Positions 1-7,487 of a DNA stretch of 64,000 nt are shown piece after piece. Origin of the DNA: Virgibacillus siamensis (GTDB lineage: Bacteria > Bacillota > Bacilli > Bacillales > Amphibacillaceae); assembly GCF_900162695.1 (NCBI RefSeq), contig NZ_FUIH01000007.1, forward strand, positions 558,001 through 622,000. The letters are read 5' to 3'. Each line of letters starts with the position of its first letter. The stretch's first letter is position 1. The notes beneath the pieces were generated by a model. It was not told where the DNA came from. It saw nothing but the letters and a program-made list of their open reading frames with translations, and ran no database searches. The position numbers were made by a program, and so were the translations under genes.

Positions 1-400
1 TTAGAAGGCCACAAGGTTTCTGATGCATTCCAAGCTGGGCCCAGGTAAGTACTTCAATAAATTCTTCGAGTGTTCCAGTTCCGCCGGGCAAAGCCATAAA
101 GCCGTCCGCAAGTTCAGCCATTTTCGCTTTTCGTTCATGCATTGATCCGACAACCTGCAGTTCTGTTAAATGCTGGTGCGAGATTTCTTTTTCCACAAGC
201 ATTTTGGGAATAATTCCGATTACTTTGCCGCCATTTTTCAAAACAGTATCCGCTACTACTCCCATTATGCCAATGCTTGATCCGCCGTATACAAGCGTAA
301 TGTTCCTGTTGGCAAGCTCCTGTCCGAGCAGTACAGCACCGTTTTTGTATACGTTTGATGCTCCGCTGCTTGAACCACAAAATACAGCTATATGTTTCAT
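1..400 (-). CDS. LOG family protein (TIGR00730 Rossmann fold), 3' end outside the window
   Basis: Reading leftward from an ATG at 400, an open frame runs to the window edge, so the C-terminus is missing. The translation begins MKHIAVFCGSSSGA, followed by a GGSSIGIMG segment and then LPGGTGTLEE. The last is the PGGxGTxxE signature of the LOG/lysine-decarboxylase-like family. Characterised members hydrolyse nucleoside 5'-monophosphates to base and ribose-5-phosphate (cytokinin-activating in plants). The bacterial role is usually nucleotide turnover, and the exact substrate here is unknown. About 133 of the usual 180-190 residues are present. Family call is firm; function is inferred. Confidence 0.9.
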   Translation of the reverse strand, partial: MKHIAVFCGSSSGASNVYKNGAVLLGQELANRNITLVYGGSSIGIMGVVADTVLKNGGKVIGIIPKMLVEKEISHQHLTELQVVGSMHERKAKMAELADGFMALPGGTGTLEEFIEVLTWAQLGMHQKPCGLL

Positions 401-760
401 CGTAACCACCATCCAGTTTGAAAAATAGGTTGTCTTCATTATACCGGTTAATCGAACAGTCTGCACAATGTTCTCTATGGACGTTTTCACAAAAACAAAA
501 TAAAATGTGAATCCATTCAAAAAGCTGTCAAGCAAAAATAAAGTTACTGCGCAAAAAGATGTATACCCTCATTGAAATTGGGATTTTTTTCTAGTTTCTC
601 ATTCTAAAGTCTGCTACTATAGGTATATAGATATAGTAAGTTCCTTTTTAGGGCTGTGCAAGTTATTGCATAGCCTTACACGTATAATACTACATAGACG
701 GTAACACTGCTGTATTCGAATTCCGAAATTTCCCGGGGAATAATAACGTTGGGAGTGTTG
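401..760. promoter_or_regulatory. Intergenic region with inverted repeat and -10 upstream of the hydrolase/SARP regulator
   Basis: No gene is seen here. At 652-661 and 665-674 there is a near-perfect 10-bp inverted repeat (GGCTGTGCAA / TTGCATAGCC, one G-T pair). It lies just upstream of a TATAAT-like -10 at 683-688, where a -35 would be expected. The position suggests an operator for the following regulator or another factor. Only the repeat and the -10 are direct observations. Confidence 0.4.
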
Positions 761-2275
761 ATGATGCCGTATTTGAAACGTAAAAATGTATCGATTCACT
801 ATGAAAAACTTTGGTCGGAAAATTCATATGCGGGGGAGACGATTATCCTAGTGCATGGGTTAGGGCCGGATATGAACAGTTGGCGGTTTATTCTTCCTGG
901 TTTTCTGCAGCATTATCATGTTTTTTTATATGACATTCGCGGGTTTGGGGAAAGCGAGGCGGGCGATGAGCCGCTGACACTTGATCTGCTGGCTGATGAT
1001 CTGGACTTTCTCATTCGGGAATTTAATATCGGTCCGTATCACCTGATAACTCAAGGTGTTTCCGGTTTTGTCGGGGTAAAGCATGCAGGAAGGCAACATG
1101 AAGGAAATCTTCGGACCCTGACATTGATGACGGCCCCGGTATATTTCCCGAAAAAGCTTGGTAATAAAATTATTCAACAGCGAAGAGACTGGGTAGAAGA
1201 AGCTGGCTCATTATATCCGCTGGCAAAATCAATTATCACACAGAATTGTTATCCGCTCACCGAAGAAAAGGCGTCCATTCTGTTTCAAGCATATGCAAAA
1301 GTCACCCCGGACGTTTATTTTCAGTTATTCGTGAATCACTTTGAGGACAATGCAGCGGAGCAATTAGGAAAGGTAAATGTTCCGACGCTTTTGCTTTCAG
1401 GCGCAGAAGATGACGTTTACCCGCCGGAATTGTTTGCCGCCAGCACCCACTTGTACCCGGATGCAAGGCATTTCATTGTGCCGAATGCCGCATTTATGAT
1501 GCAGATGGATCAGCCGAAGCTCGTGTCCGCTTGGGTACACCAATTCATTGAAAAAGCAACCGATAAACGGACACATCCGGACAACACGTACCGTAGAACA
1601 CTGAATAGTGAAATTTACAGGGAAATCAATGATATGCACGTCAGCGATGCACCTATCAACTTGCATGTAAACATCATGAACGGGTTCAGCGTGTTGCTCA
1701 ACGAAAAGCGAATTGACGGTCAGTGGGGCAAACGAAAGGCAAAGCAGCTGCTCGTCTATCTTGCCTTGAAACAGTCGGCAACACGCGATGAATTGTGCGA
1801 TACATTCTGGCCGGATACCGATTTGAAAGGTGCGAAAAATAGTCTGCGCGTTGCATTGCACCATCTCAAAAAAACACTCGAGACAACAACAAACAGAGCT
1901 GTTTTAAGCGGGGATAAAGAGTATATATATTTACGCGGTGATATACATTCCGATCTGCATCAGTATATGGAAAAAATCAAGCATGCACACGAAATGGAAA
2001 ACGATGTCGCCAGGGCAGCATCTTATGAGCAACTGCTCCGGAATGCAATGGATAACCCTATTCCGGGATTATATGATGAGTGGTTTATGGAACTGCGCGA
2101 CCACCTGGAAAACGAACAAGGCACGATGGCGCTGTTCCTTGCCGACTTTTATGAAAAAACGAATGACCGCACTGCCTGTATGAACTATATGAGAATGGCG
2201 GTGCGCTATTATCAGTATGATGTGCATCTGCAGGATCGGCTGGCAGCACTGGAAGAAAGGCTTCGGAGCGGGTGA
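761..2275 (+). CDS. Alpha/beta-hydrolase-like domain fused to a SARP/BTAD transcriptional activator
   Basis: The N-terminal ~270 residues have an alpha/beta-hydrolase fold (VHGLGPDMNSW oxyanion region, YDIRGFGESEA, acid loop SGAEDDVYP). The nucleophile elbow normally read as GHSxGG is TQGVSG, and the usual GH histidine position near the end reads NAAFMMQ. Ser and His of the triad therefore appear lost while the Asp remains. From about residue 300 a winged-helix OmpR/SARP-type DNA-binding domain (WGKRKAKQLLVYLAL, then ELCDTFWPD) leads into a BTAD-like helical repeat. This suggests a ligand-sensing activator with a dead hydrolase as sensor. The frame opens upstream with TTG (749), but GGGAG at 751-755 favours ATG 761 or 764. 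Confidence 0.82.
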   Translation: MMPYLKRKNVSIHYEKLWSENSYAGETIILVHGLGPDMNSWRFILPGFLQHYHVFLYDIRGFGESEAGDEPLTLDLLADDLDFLIREFNIGPYHLITQGVSGFVGVKHAGRQHEGNLRTLTLMTAPVYFPKKLGNKIIQQRRDWVEEAGSLYPLAKSIITQNCYPLTEEKASILFQAYAKVTPDVYFQLFVNHFEDNAAEQLGKVNVPTLLLSGAEDDVYPPELFAASTHLYPDARHFIVPNAAFMMQMDQPKLVSAWVHQFIEKATDKRTHPDNTYRRTLNSEIYREINDMHVSDAPINLHVNIMNGFSVLLNEKRIDGQWGKRKAKQLLVYLALKQSATRDELCDTFWPDTDLKGAKNSLRVALHHLKKTLETTTNRAVLSGDKEYIYLRGDIHSDLHQYMEKIKHAHEMENDVARAASYEQLLRNAMDNPIPGLYDEWFMELRDHLENEQGTMALFLADFYEKTNDRTACMNYMRMAVRYYQYDVHLQDRLAALEERLRSG

Positions 2276-2391
2276 TGACTTTTTGGAAAAATGTTCATTT
2301 CCATCCGGTAATGAATCGGTAATGCGGGATATGGTAGCTTCATAATAGACTAATCCTACTATTGCGTATGCCGCAAAACATGATCGGAAAA

Positions 2392-2462
2392 GGCAAATAC
2401 AACGTAATCGCAGGACTACATGCCGGGTCCTCAAATAGAGACATGATTACATCGGAACTGCC
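2392..2462 (+). ncRNA. Structured RNA leader upstream of the SinI-like gene
   Basis: Three nested complementary segments lie directly before the ribosome site: 2392-2395 with 2459-2462, GTAATC 2404-2409 with GATTAC 2445-2450, and AGGAC 2412-2416 with GTCCT 2427-2431. Together they form one long hairpin with internal loops, ending about 20 nt before AAGGAGG (2482-2488). I do not recognise a known riboswitch core. A regulatory leader or a chance fold are both possible. Confidence 0.35.
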
Positions 2463-2493
2463 TGCGGTACACATGTATCAGAAGGAGGAGCGT

Positions 2494-2649
2494 ATGATGG
2501 AATGGCACGGGAAACTGGATGATGAGTGGATCATCCTGATCAAGGCAGCAAGGGAAATGGGATTGAGCGTTGATGAAATACGAAAGTTTTTACAGGGGGA
2601 CACTCAATTAGAAAAAATGGCGAAACCATGCCATCCTAATCATGGCTGA
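2494..2649 (+). CDS. SinI-type antirepressor
   Basis: A 51-residue protein whose central segment, DDEWIILIKAAREMGLSVDE followed by IRKFL, matches the SinI dimerisation helix-hook. In Bacillus this segment binds SinR and releases biofilm genes from repression. AAGGAGG at 2482-2488 is well spaced from ATG 2494, with a second ATG at 2497. No sinR-like gene is next to it or elsewhere in the window, unlike the classical sinIR pair, so its partner must be encoded elsewhere. A terminator follows at 2669. The C-terminal tail (QLEKMAKPCHPNHG) is not part of the conserved region. Confidence 0.8.
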   Translation: MMEWHGKLDDEWIILIKAAREMGLSVDEIRKFLQGDTQLEKMAKPCHPNHG

Positions 2650-2668
2650 ACCTGGTAACGGGGGGAAT

Positions 2669-2694
2669 CGTATCGATATGATACGGTTTTTTTG
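2669..2694 (+). terminator. Rho-independent terminator after the SinI-like gene
   Basis: CGTATC (2669-2674) and GATACG (2680-2685) form a short stem followed by a run of T residues. It closes the single-gene SinI-like unit. Confidence 0.7.
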
Positions 2695-2766
2695 TTTGCA
2701 CTTGGATATAGCTTGTACCGCTATCCTTTGGTAAGCTGGAATTAGAATAGTGGGGAGGAAAATAAT

Positions 2767-2952
2767 ATGAATTCTGAAAAGAAATGTCACAACTGCGGTG
2801 GAGATGCATTTACAGAGGCGATGGATTACATCAATCTCCGGCCGGCAGACAAGAAAATGGCAGTAGGAACGGAAAAAGTGTATACGATTTGCCTGGATTG
2901 CGGAGAAGTTGTATCGATAAAAGTGAAAGACCCGAGTAAGCTGCGGGACTGA
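2767..2952 (+). CDS. Small zinc-ribbon protein
   Basis: A 61-residue protein with two CxxC knuckles (CHNCGG near the N-terminus and CLDCGE near residue 43), so it probably binds one zinc ion as a rubredoxin-like ribbon. GGGGAGGAAA lies just upstream of ATG 2767. No function can be assigned. Such proteins in Firmicutes are often nucleic-acid or partner-binding adaptors. It is followed after 25 nt by another tiny gene with its own ribosome site, so the two may be co-transcribed. Confidence 0.7.
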   Translation: MNSEKKCHNCGGDAFTEAMDYINLRPADKKMAVGTEKVYTICLDCGEVVSIKVKDPSKLRD

Positions 2953-2977
2953 ATACATAAAGAGGGGGAAAAAGAGC

Positions 2978-3154
2978 GTGGGCAAGAAATCAGCTGTTTG
3001 GATTGTTTTAGGGTTGCTGTTCATCGCAGGTATCCTGGATATCAAATACCGGGGATTATTTTTCCGGATGCTGCCATGCCGAATACAGCACAAATTAACG
3101 GAAGTGTTTCAGCATGAAGACTGCCGCTGCAGTTGCGGTCATTCACAAAAATAA
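2978..3154 (+). CDS. Small single-span membrane protein with Cys-rich tail
   Basis: A 58-residue frame from GTG 2978 to TAA 3154, preceded by AGAGGGGG. Residues 6-22 are hydrophobic (SAVWIVLGLLFIAGIL), giving one membrane segment or an uncleaved signal. A basic stretch and a C-terminal CRCSCGHSQK follow, with four cysteines in all. The tail could bind metal, or form disulfides if outside. I do not recognise the family. Support comes from the ribosome site, the good frame and its tight spacing behind the zinc-ribbon gene. Confidence 0.5.
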   Translation: MGKKSAVWIVLGLLFIAGILDIKYRGLFFRMLPCRIQHKLTEVFQHEDCRCSCGHSQK

Positions 3155-3275
3155 GTTACAGAACGGATGAAAAGTACTGGGTTCCATCGAGGTTGAATCC
3201 GGTATTTTTTACTGTATGAAAAGACCGCTTTGATGCAGAATAACATATAATGCAACATCAAATGGAGGGTTATGA

Positions 3276-3452
3276 ATGCCGGACAAACGAAAGAACCGGA
3301 TCGACAAAAAGGACAGCAGTAAGATTGCAGAACACAACTATGACTCATCGTATTATCAAGGGAAAGACCAGTTTGAAAAGGGACTTGCCGAGACTCATGA
3401 ACAAGTGTCAGATGACTATAAAGAAGGAACCATCGATCAGAAATCGGATTGA
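3276..3452 (+). CDS. YozQ-like small protein (DUF4025)
   Basis: A 58-residue, very hydrophilic protein. The segment YDSSYYQGKDQFEKGLAETH and the tail VSDDYKEGTIDQ match the YozQ/DUF4025 family of Bacillus, whose function is unknown. AATGGAGGG at 3261-3269 is correctly spaced from ATG 3276. It has no membrane segment or cysteine. The long palindromic repeat begins a few bases after its stop codon. Confidence 0.7.
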   Translation: MPDKRKNRIDKKDSSKIAEHNYDSSYYQGKDQFEKGLAETHEQVSDDYKEGTIDQKSD

Positions 3453-3457
3453 AAACG

Positions 3458-3758
3458 AGAGGCCGGGACAAAAGTGTATTATCAAAAGAAAAAGTCGAAC
3501 AAACAAATTAGAAAATGCTGCGTATAGCCGCTCCGGAAATATACTTCGCTTTCACTTTCGAGCATAAGTGCGACATCTGCTCAAGCAAGCTTTCGCAGTG
3601 TCTTCTTTACCGCGGGCAGCTGCTGAGCCTCCTCGTGCTTACGCACTGCGGGGTCTCACCTAGGCTTTTCCTCCCGCCGGAGTCTCCGTATATTTCCTAC
3701 GCTAATTTTCTAATTGTTCGTCTTTTGAATTACACTTTTTTGATGTGTCCCAGCCTCT
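3458..3758. repeat. Long imperfect palindromic repeat element (about 300 bp, non-coding)
   Basis: The ends are AGAGGCCGGGACA (3458-3470) and TGTCCCAGCCTCT (3746-3758), inverted with one mismatch. Further inverted matches continue inward (CAAAAG...GTCGAACAA...ATTAGAAAAT against ATTTTCTAATTGTTCGTC...TTTTG), and again around the CGGAAATATAC / GTATATTTCC segments. The whole could fold into a long branched stem. It carries no convincing gene, and open frames across it lack ribosome sites. I believe similar GGGACA-ended palindromes recur between genes in halophilic Bacillaceae, but that is recollection. Confidence 0.65.
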
Positions 3759-3782
3759 TTACATAAGTTTGGAGGATGACAC

Positions 3783-4592
3783 ATGCCGGAACTGCCAGAG
3801 ATGGAAACATACAAATTACTGCTAACCCAAAAAATTGGCGGGAAAACAATTACCGGTGTAACCATTAACCGGGATAAATCAATCAACGTAAAACCGGAAG
3901 TCTTTCAACAGCACGTCCAAAATCAGAAGGTGACATCGATTGAACGGCGGGCCAAGTACATACTGTTTCATCTGAACAGCGGTTCAACCTTATTGCTGCA
4001 TCTTATGCTCGGCGGCTGGATGTTTTATGGAACTGCCGATGAAAAGCCGGATCACACCGTGCAAGTGCAGTTATCCTTTGGTGATGATCACCTCTATTTT
4101 ATCGGACTGCGCTTAGGGTATCTGCATTTGGTGTCAGCGGAAGCACTTCAGGAGGAGTTGAATGATTTGGGTCCGGAACCATTGGATGTAAACTTCTCCC
4201 TGAATGACTTTCAAGCTTTAGTCAAAGGAAGACGAGGCAAACTGAAAACAACGCTAATTGACCAGGATTTTCTATCCGGAATCGGCAACCGATATTCTGA
4301 TGAAATCGCCTGGCATGCCCGGCTTTTGCCAACACGGACAATGGACGAACTTTCCTCTGACGAACAGTTGCAGTTATATCAATCGATTCGCTTCATCCTT
4401 CAACAGGCCATTACCTATGGCGGAGCAGCCGATGAACCGTTTTTCCAGGAAGATACGAAAACTGGGGGATACATCGGGAACGAATATGTTTACAACCGGG
4501 AAGGTGAAGCATGCAAACGATGTGGCGCAGAAATCAGGAAAGATGAAATTTCATCCCGTAAATCATTTTATTGTACACAATGTCAGCAGTAG
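3783..4592 (+). CDS. Fpg/Nei family DNA glycosylase (MutM-like, divergent)
   Basis: This 269-residue protein starts with PELPEMETYK, in which the N-terminal proline is the catalytic base of Fpg/Nei base-excision enzymes. The helix-two-turn-helix segment (IDQDFLSGIGNRYSDE) and a C-terminal zinc finger (CKRC...FYCTQCQ) are intact. Family members excise oxidised purines or pyrimidines and nick the abasic site. The void-filling loop normally read as DPRRFG is replaced by IGLRLGYLHL, and HLGMTG by HLMLGG, so the substrate range may differ from true MutM. GGAGG precedes ATG 3783. Endonuclease IV follows by 11 nt, forming a small base-excision operon. Confidence 0.85.
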   Translation: MPELPEMETYKLLLTQKIGGKTITGVTINRDKSINVKPEVFQQHVQNQKVTSIERRAKYILFHLNSGSTLLLHLMLGGWMFYGTADEKPDHTVQVQLSFGDDHLYFIGLRLGYLHLVSAEALQEELNDLGPEPLDVNFSLNDFQALVKGRRGKLKTTLIDQDFLSGIGNRYSDEIAWHARLLPTRTMDELSSDEQLQLYQSIRFILQQAITYGGAADEPFFQEDTKTGGYIGNEYVYNREGEACKRCGAEIRKDEISSRKSFYCTQCQQ

Positions 4593-4603
4593 GTGAAGAT
4601 GTA

Positions 4604-5434
4604 ATGAAATTTGGCAGTCATGTATCAATACGAGAAGGATATTCGGGCGCAGCAAAACAGGCAGCAGCGATGAATGCCTCCGCCTTTCAATACTTTCCCA
4701 AAAACCCGCGAAGTCTGTCTGTAAAAAACTTCAGCAAGGATGATGCGCTGGCATGTAAAGCGTTTTGTGCGGAAAAAAATCTTGAATCTATTGCCCACAC
4801 ACCATATCCCACAACATTAACTCCAAAAACCGATAAGAAAAGAGAAGACGTTATCCTGTCACTCCACAATGATATGGAAATTGCCGCTGCATGCGGGTCA
4901 ATCGGTGTCGTTGTCCACTTCGGCAAGCAAATCAGTGATGATCCGCTTGCAAGTTACCGATTAATGATTGACATGCTTGACGAGGTACTCCGTGATTGGG
5001 AAGGGAACTGCAAAATATTACTGGAAAACACCGGAGGAAAACCCGGGTCAACTGGAACAACACTGGAAGAACTTGTCCAAGTTCGCCACTTATCGGAGCA
5101 CTCTGAAAAAATAGGCTTCTGCCTGGATACCTGTCATGCTTTCGCAAGCGGACTGTGGAACGGTAAAAACTGGGATGAGGTGTTGAAAAACGGAATCGAA
5201 CTGGGCTATTTTAAAGAATTGAAAGCAATCCATTTAAACAATTCCAAATATCAAACCGGTTCCGGAAAAGACAGGCATGCCAATATTTTTGATCATGGTT
5301 ATATTGCAACGGAACAATTTGATGAGCTGATGCAAACACCGGAATTAAGGAATGTACCGTTTGTTTTGGAGACGCCGAAAGAGACAGTTTCGCGTAAGGA
5401 AGAGATAAAGATGCTGCAAAAGCGGTGGGGATAG
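4604..5434 (+). CDS. nfo: Deoxyribonuclease IV (endonuclease IV, AP endonuclease)
   Basis: A 276-residue TIM-barrel AP endonuclease beginning MKFGSHVSIREGYSGA. The metal-ligand motifs are visible: AHTPYP, VVHFGK, LLENTGG, FCLDTCHAFASG, IHLNNSK and the RHANIFDHGYI segment. It cleaves 5' to abasic sites with three Zn ions. The frame is open upstream, but AGGTGA at 4591-4596 and conservation place the start at ATG 4604. The ribosome site touches the stop of the upstream glycosylase gene, so the two are translationally close and act in successive repair steps. Confidence 0.93.
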   Translation: MKFGSHVSIREGYSGAAKQAAAMNASAFQYFPKNPRSLSVKNFSKDDALACKAFCAEKNLESIAHTPYPTTLTPKTDKKREDVILSLHNDMEIAAACGSIGVVVHFGKQISDDPLASYRLMIDMLDEVLRDWEGNCKILLENTGGKPGSTGTTLEELVQVRHLSEHSEKIGFCLDTCHAFASGLWNGKNWDEVLKNGIELGYFKELKAIHLNNSKYQTGSGKDRHANIFDHGYIATEQFDELMQTPELRNVPFVLETPKETVSRKEEIKMLQKRWG

Positions 5435-5445
5435 TGAGAAACGCA

Positions 5446-5473
5446 AACCGACCAAAAATGCAGTCGGTCGGTT
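5446..5473 (+). terminator. Hairpin downstream of nfo
   Basis: AACCGACC (5446-5453) pairs perfectly with GGTCGGTT (5466-5473). There is no T-run afterwards, so it is at best a weak terminator. Confidence 0.4.
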
Positions 5474-5872
5474 CGGTGTCTAACTGGGAATTCCTGATAG
5501 GATGGTGAAATTTCCCGATAGAAGTACAATTTCCATGATAGATTCCAATCAATTGCAAGCGCAAACAATCTGAGTTTAAATGAAAAATATACACGTAATG
5601 ACGCAGCCAATCTATGAATATATTTATTGTACCTGGTCTTGTTTGGAGGCTGATCGCAAGCTTCCTCCAAAATTGGAAAAGCTGTGTCGACAGTGATGGA
5701 AATCAAATTAAGGCAATTGTTGGATGGGGGTGAAGTAACGCTTGCTTAAGGCCCTGGTTAATTGGGAAAGCCGCGGAAAATATAGATGATCCGGGTAATA
5801 TTCCAAAATGTTGATTGAACAGAGAAAAAAGTGGGCCAATTTTTTTAATTACATCTAAAAGAGGTGAAAATC
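5474..5872. other. Intergenic region before the GntP permease
   Basis: No credible intact gene was found. The stretch 5680-5830 contains short plus-strand coding-like runs broken by stops, which might be a decayed gene, but I could not assign a family. The gene for the permease has its ribosome site (GAGGTG, 5861-5866) at the right-hand edge. Confidence 0.4.
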
Positions 5873-7231
5873 ATGGATGGATTTGGATTAATTATTTTAA
5901 TTGCTGCAGGTGTGGCATTCATTATATATGCCACTGCCAAATTAAAGCTGCATCCGTTTTTGTCATTAATCATTTCGGCATTTGGTATTGGGATTTTCGC
6001 GGGACTTCCGCTCACATCTGTTGTAGAGGCCATTAATAATGGCTTCGGCGGTTTAATGGGCGGCATTGGATTAGTGATTGTTTTCGGTACGATTATCGGA
6101 GTGATTTTGGAAAAGTCGGGTGCGGCATTGCGCATGGCGGAAGTGATTTTACGGATTGTCGGTGAAAAACGGCCGCAAATGGCGATGAGTATTATCGGAG
6201 CAATCGTCAGTATTCCAGTATTTTGTGACTCCGGGTATATTATTCTATCTTCTTTGCAAAAGGCGCTGGCAAAACGGGCGAAGGTAACCATTGCATCGAT
6301 GGCGATTGCGCTTTCAACCGGCCTATTCGCCACGCATACACTGGTTCCGCCAACACCCGGACCCATTGCTGCAGCGGGTAATATCGGTGCAGAAGATTTC
6401 CTTGGTACCATCATTTTAATCGGTATTGTCGTTTCTATTCCCGCTATAATTGCCGGATATTTATGGGCCATGCGGGTAGGAACGAAAATCAAGATCGAAG
6501 GGGAAGATGAGGAACTTGCATATGATTATGAAACGATTTTAAATGAATTCGGTGAAATGCCGTCGACGGCTAAGGCTTTTGCTCCCATTGTGATTCCGAT
6601 ACTATTAATCGGCTTTGGCTCTGTGATTACATTCGCGGGATGGAGCGGCACATTATTTGATATATTTCTATTCCTGGGTTCACCGGTCGTTGCATTATTA
6701 ATCGGTGTGCTGTTTGCTTTTCTGTTGCTTCCGAGGTATAACGAAGAAACGCTTACGGAATGGATAGGTGTTGCGATTAAAGAATCTGCACCGATTTTAC
6801 TGATTACAGGAGCGGGCGGTGCTTTCGGTTCTGTAATTAAAGCCACCCCTGTCGCAGATTTTATCGAGCAATTTGGAAACAATGCATTATTTACCGGGGC
6901 GTTGTTTGTATTTATTCCATTCCTCATTGCAGCTGCATTAAAAACAGCACAAGGTTCATCAACCGCAGCTTTGGTTATTACATCATCATTAATCGGACCG
7001 CTTTTAATGGAACTCGGTATTTCCGGTGCAGTGCCGCTTGCCCTGGTAGTAATGGCCATCGGTGCCGGTGCAATGGTAGTATCCCATGTGAATGACAGCT
7101 ATTTCTGGGTAGTAAAGGAGTTTAGTGGATTGTCGGTAACCCAGGCATACAAAGCCCAGACGGCAGGTACGCTCTTGCAGGGCATCGTGTCTATAATTGT
7201 GACATTTATTTTGTGGATGCTTTTGGTATAG
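5873..7231 (+). CDS. GntP-family sugar-acid permease
   Basis: A 452-residue, almost wholly hydrophobic protein with about 12-14 predicted membrane spans. Typical GntP signatures are present: PVFCDSGYIILSSL, ATHTLVPPTPGPIAAAGNIG, GGAFGSVIKAT, LKTAQGSSTAA and VSHVNDSYFWVV. The family imports gluconate, idonate, glycerate or related acids with protons. No kinase or dehydrogenase gene is adjacent to tell the substrate, so gluconate is only the default guess. The frame opens at GTG 5864, but the ribosome site GAGGTG favours ATG 5873. A strong terminator follows. Confidence 0.88.
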   Translation: MDGFGLIILIAAGVAFIIYATAKLKLHPFLSLIISAFGIGIFAGLPLTSVVEAINNGFGGLMGGIGLVIVFGTIIGVILEKSGAALRMAEVILRIVGEKRPQMAMSIIGAIVSIPVFCDSGYIILSSLQKALAKRAKVTIASMAIALSTGLFATHTLVPPTPGPIAAAGNIGAEDFLGTIILIGIVVSIPAIIAGYLWAMRVGTKIKIEGEDEELAYDYETILNEFGEMPSTAKAFAPIVIPILLIGFGSVITFAGWSGTLFDIFLFLGSPVVALLIGVLFAFLLLPRYNEETLTEWIGVAIKESAPILLITGAGGAFGSVIKATPVADFIEQFGNNALFTGALFVFIPFLIAAALKTAQGSSTAALVITSSLIGPLLMELGISGAVPLALVVMAIGAGAMVVSHVNDSYFWVVKEFSGLSVTQAYKAQTAGTLLQGIVSIIVTFILWMLLV

Positions 7232-7318
7232 AAGCCAAACGGAAATATGATATTTTTTATGCAAGACAGGAAAACACAGTCCTTCGGTAAGCAATACGAG
7301 CTTTCGCGGACATATGTT

Positions 7319-7358
7319 GCTGATTATTCATTACGTTGAGGATAATCAGCTTTTTTTT
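7319..7358 (+). terminator. Rho-independent terminator after the GntP permease
   Basis: GCTGATTAT (7319-7327) pairs with ATAATCAGC (7342-7350) and is followed by eight T residues. Confidence 0.88.
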
Positions 7359-7487
7359 GGATTAAAAAAATCGGTTTATAAATTTTAAAATCGGGGAAAT
7401 AAAAAAATGCTGCAGGGAGAAGTCTTATTAGGGAGGCCATTTGATAAGGGTTCAGCATTATTATTTTACAACAACATATAGAAAGGA

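Noticed and set aside
2392..2462. Possible cyclic di-GMP (GEMM-type) riboswitch because of AAAGGCAAA near the start
   Set aside because: The second conserved part (GACGCAAAGCC and the tetraloop receptor) is missing and the pairing pattern differs, so only an unassigned structured leader is reported.
3515..3766. Reading frame across the palindromic repeat
   Set aside because: The translation has no protein character and the region is explained by inverted-repeat structure.
5299..5706. Minus-strand frames of about 130 codons overlapping the end of nfo and the gap after it
   Set aside because: They run antisense through nfo, have no ribosome site and give low-complexity, Phe/Ser-rich translations.
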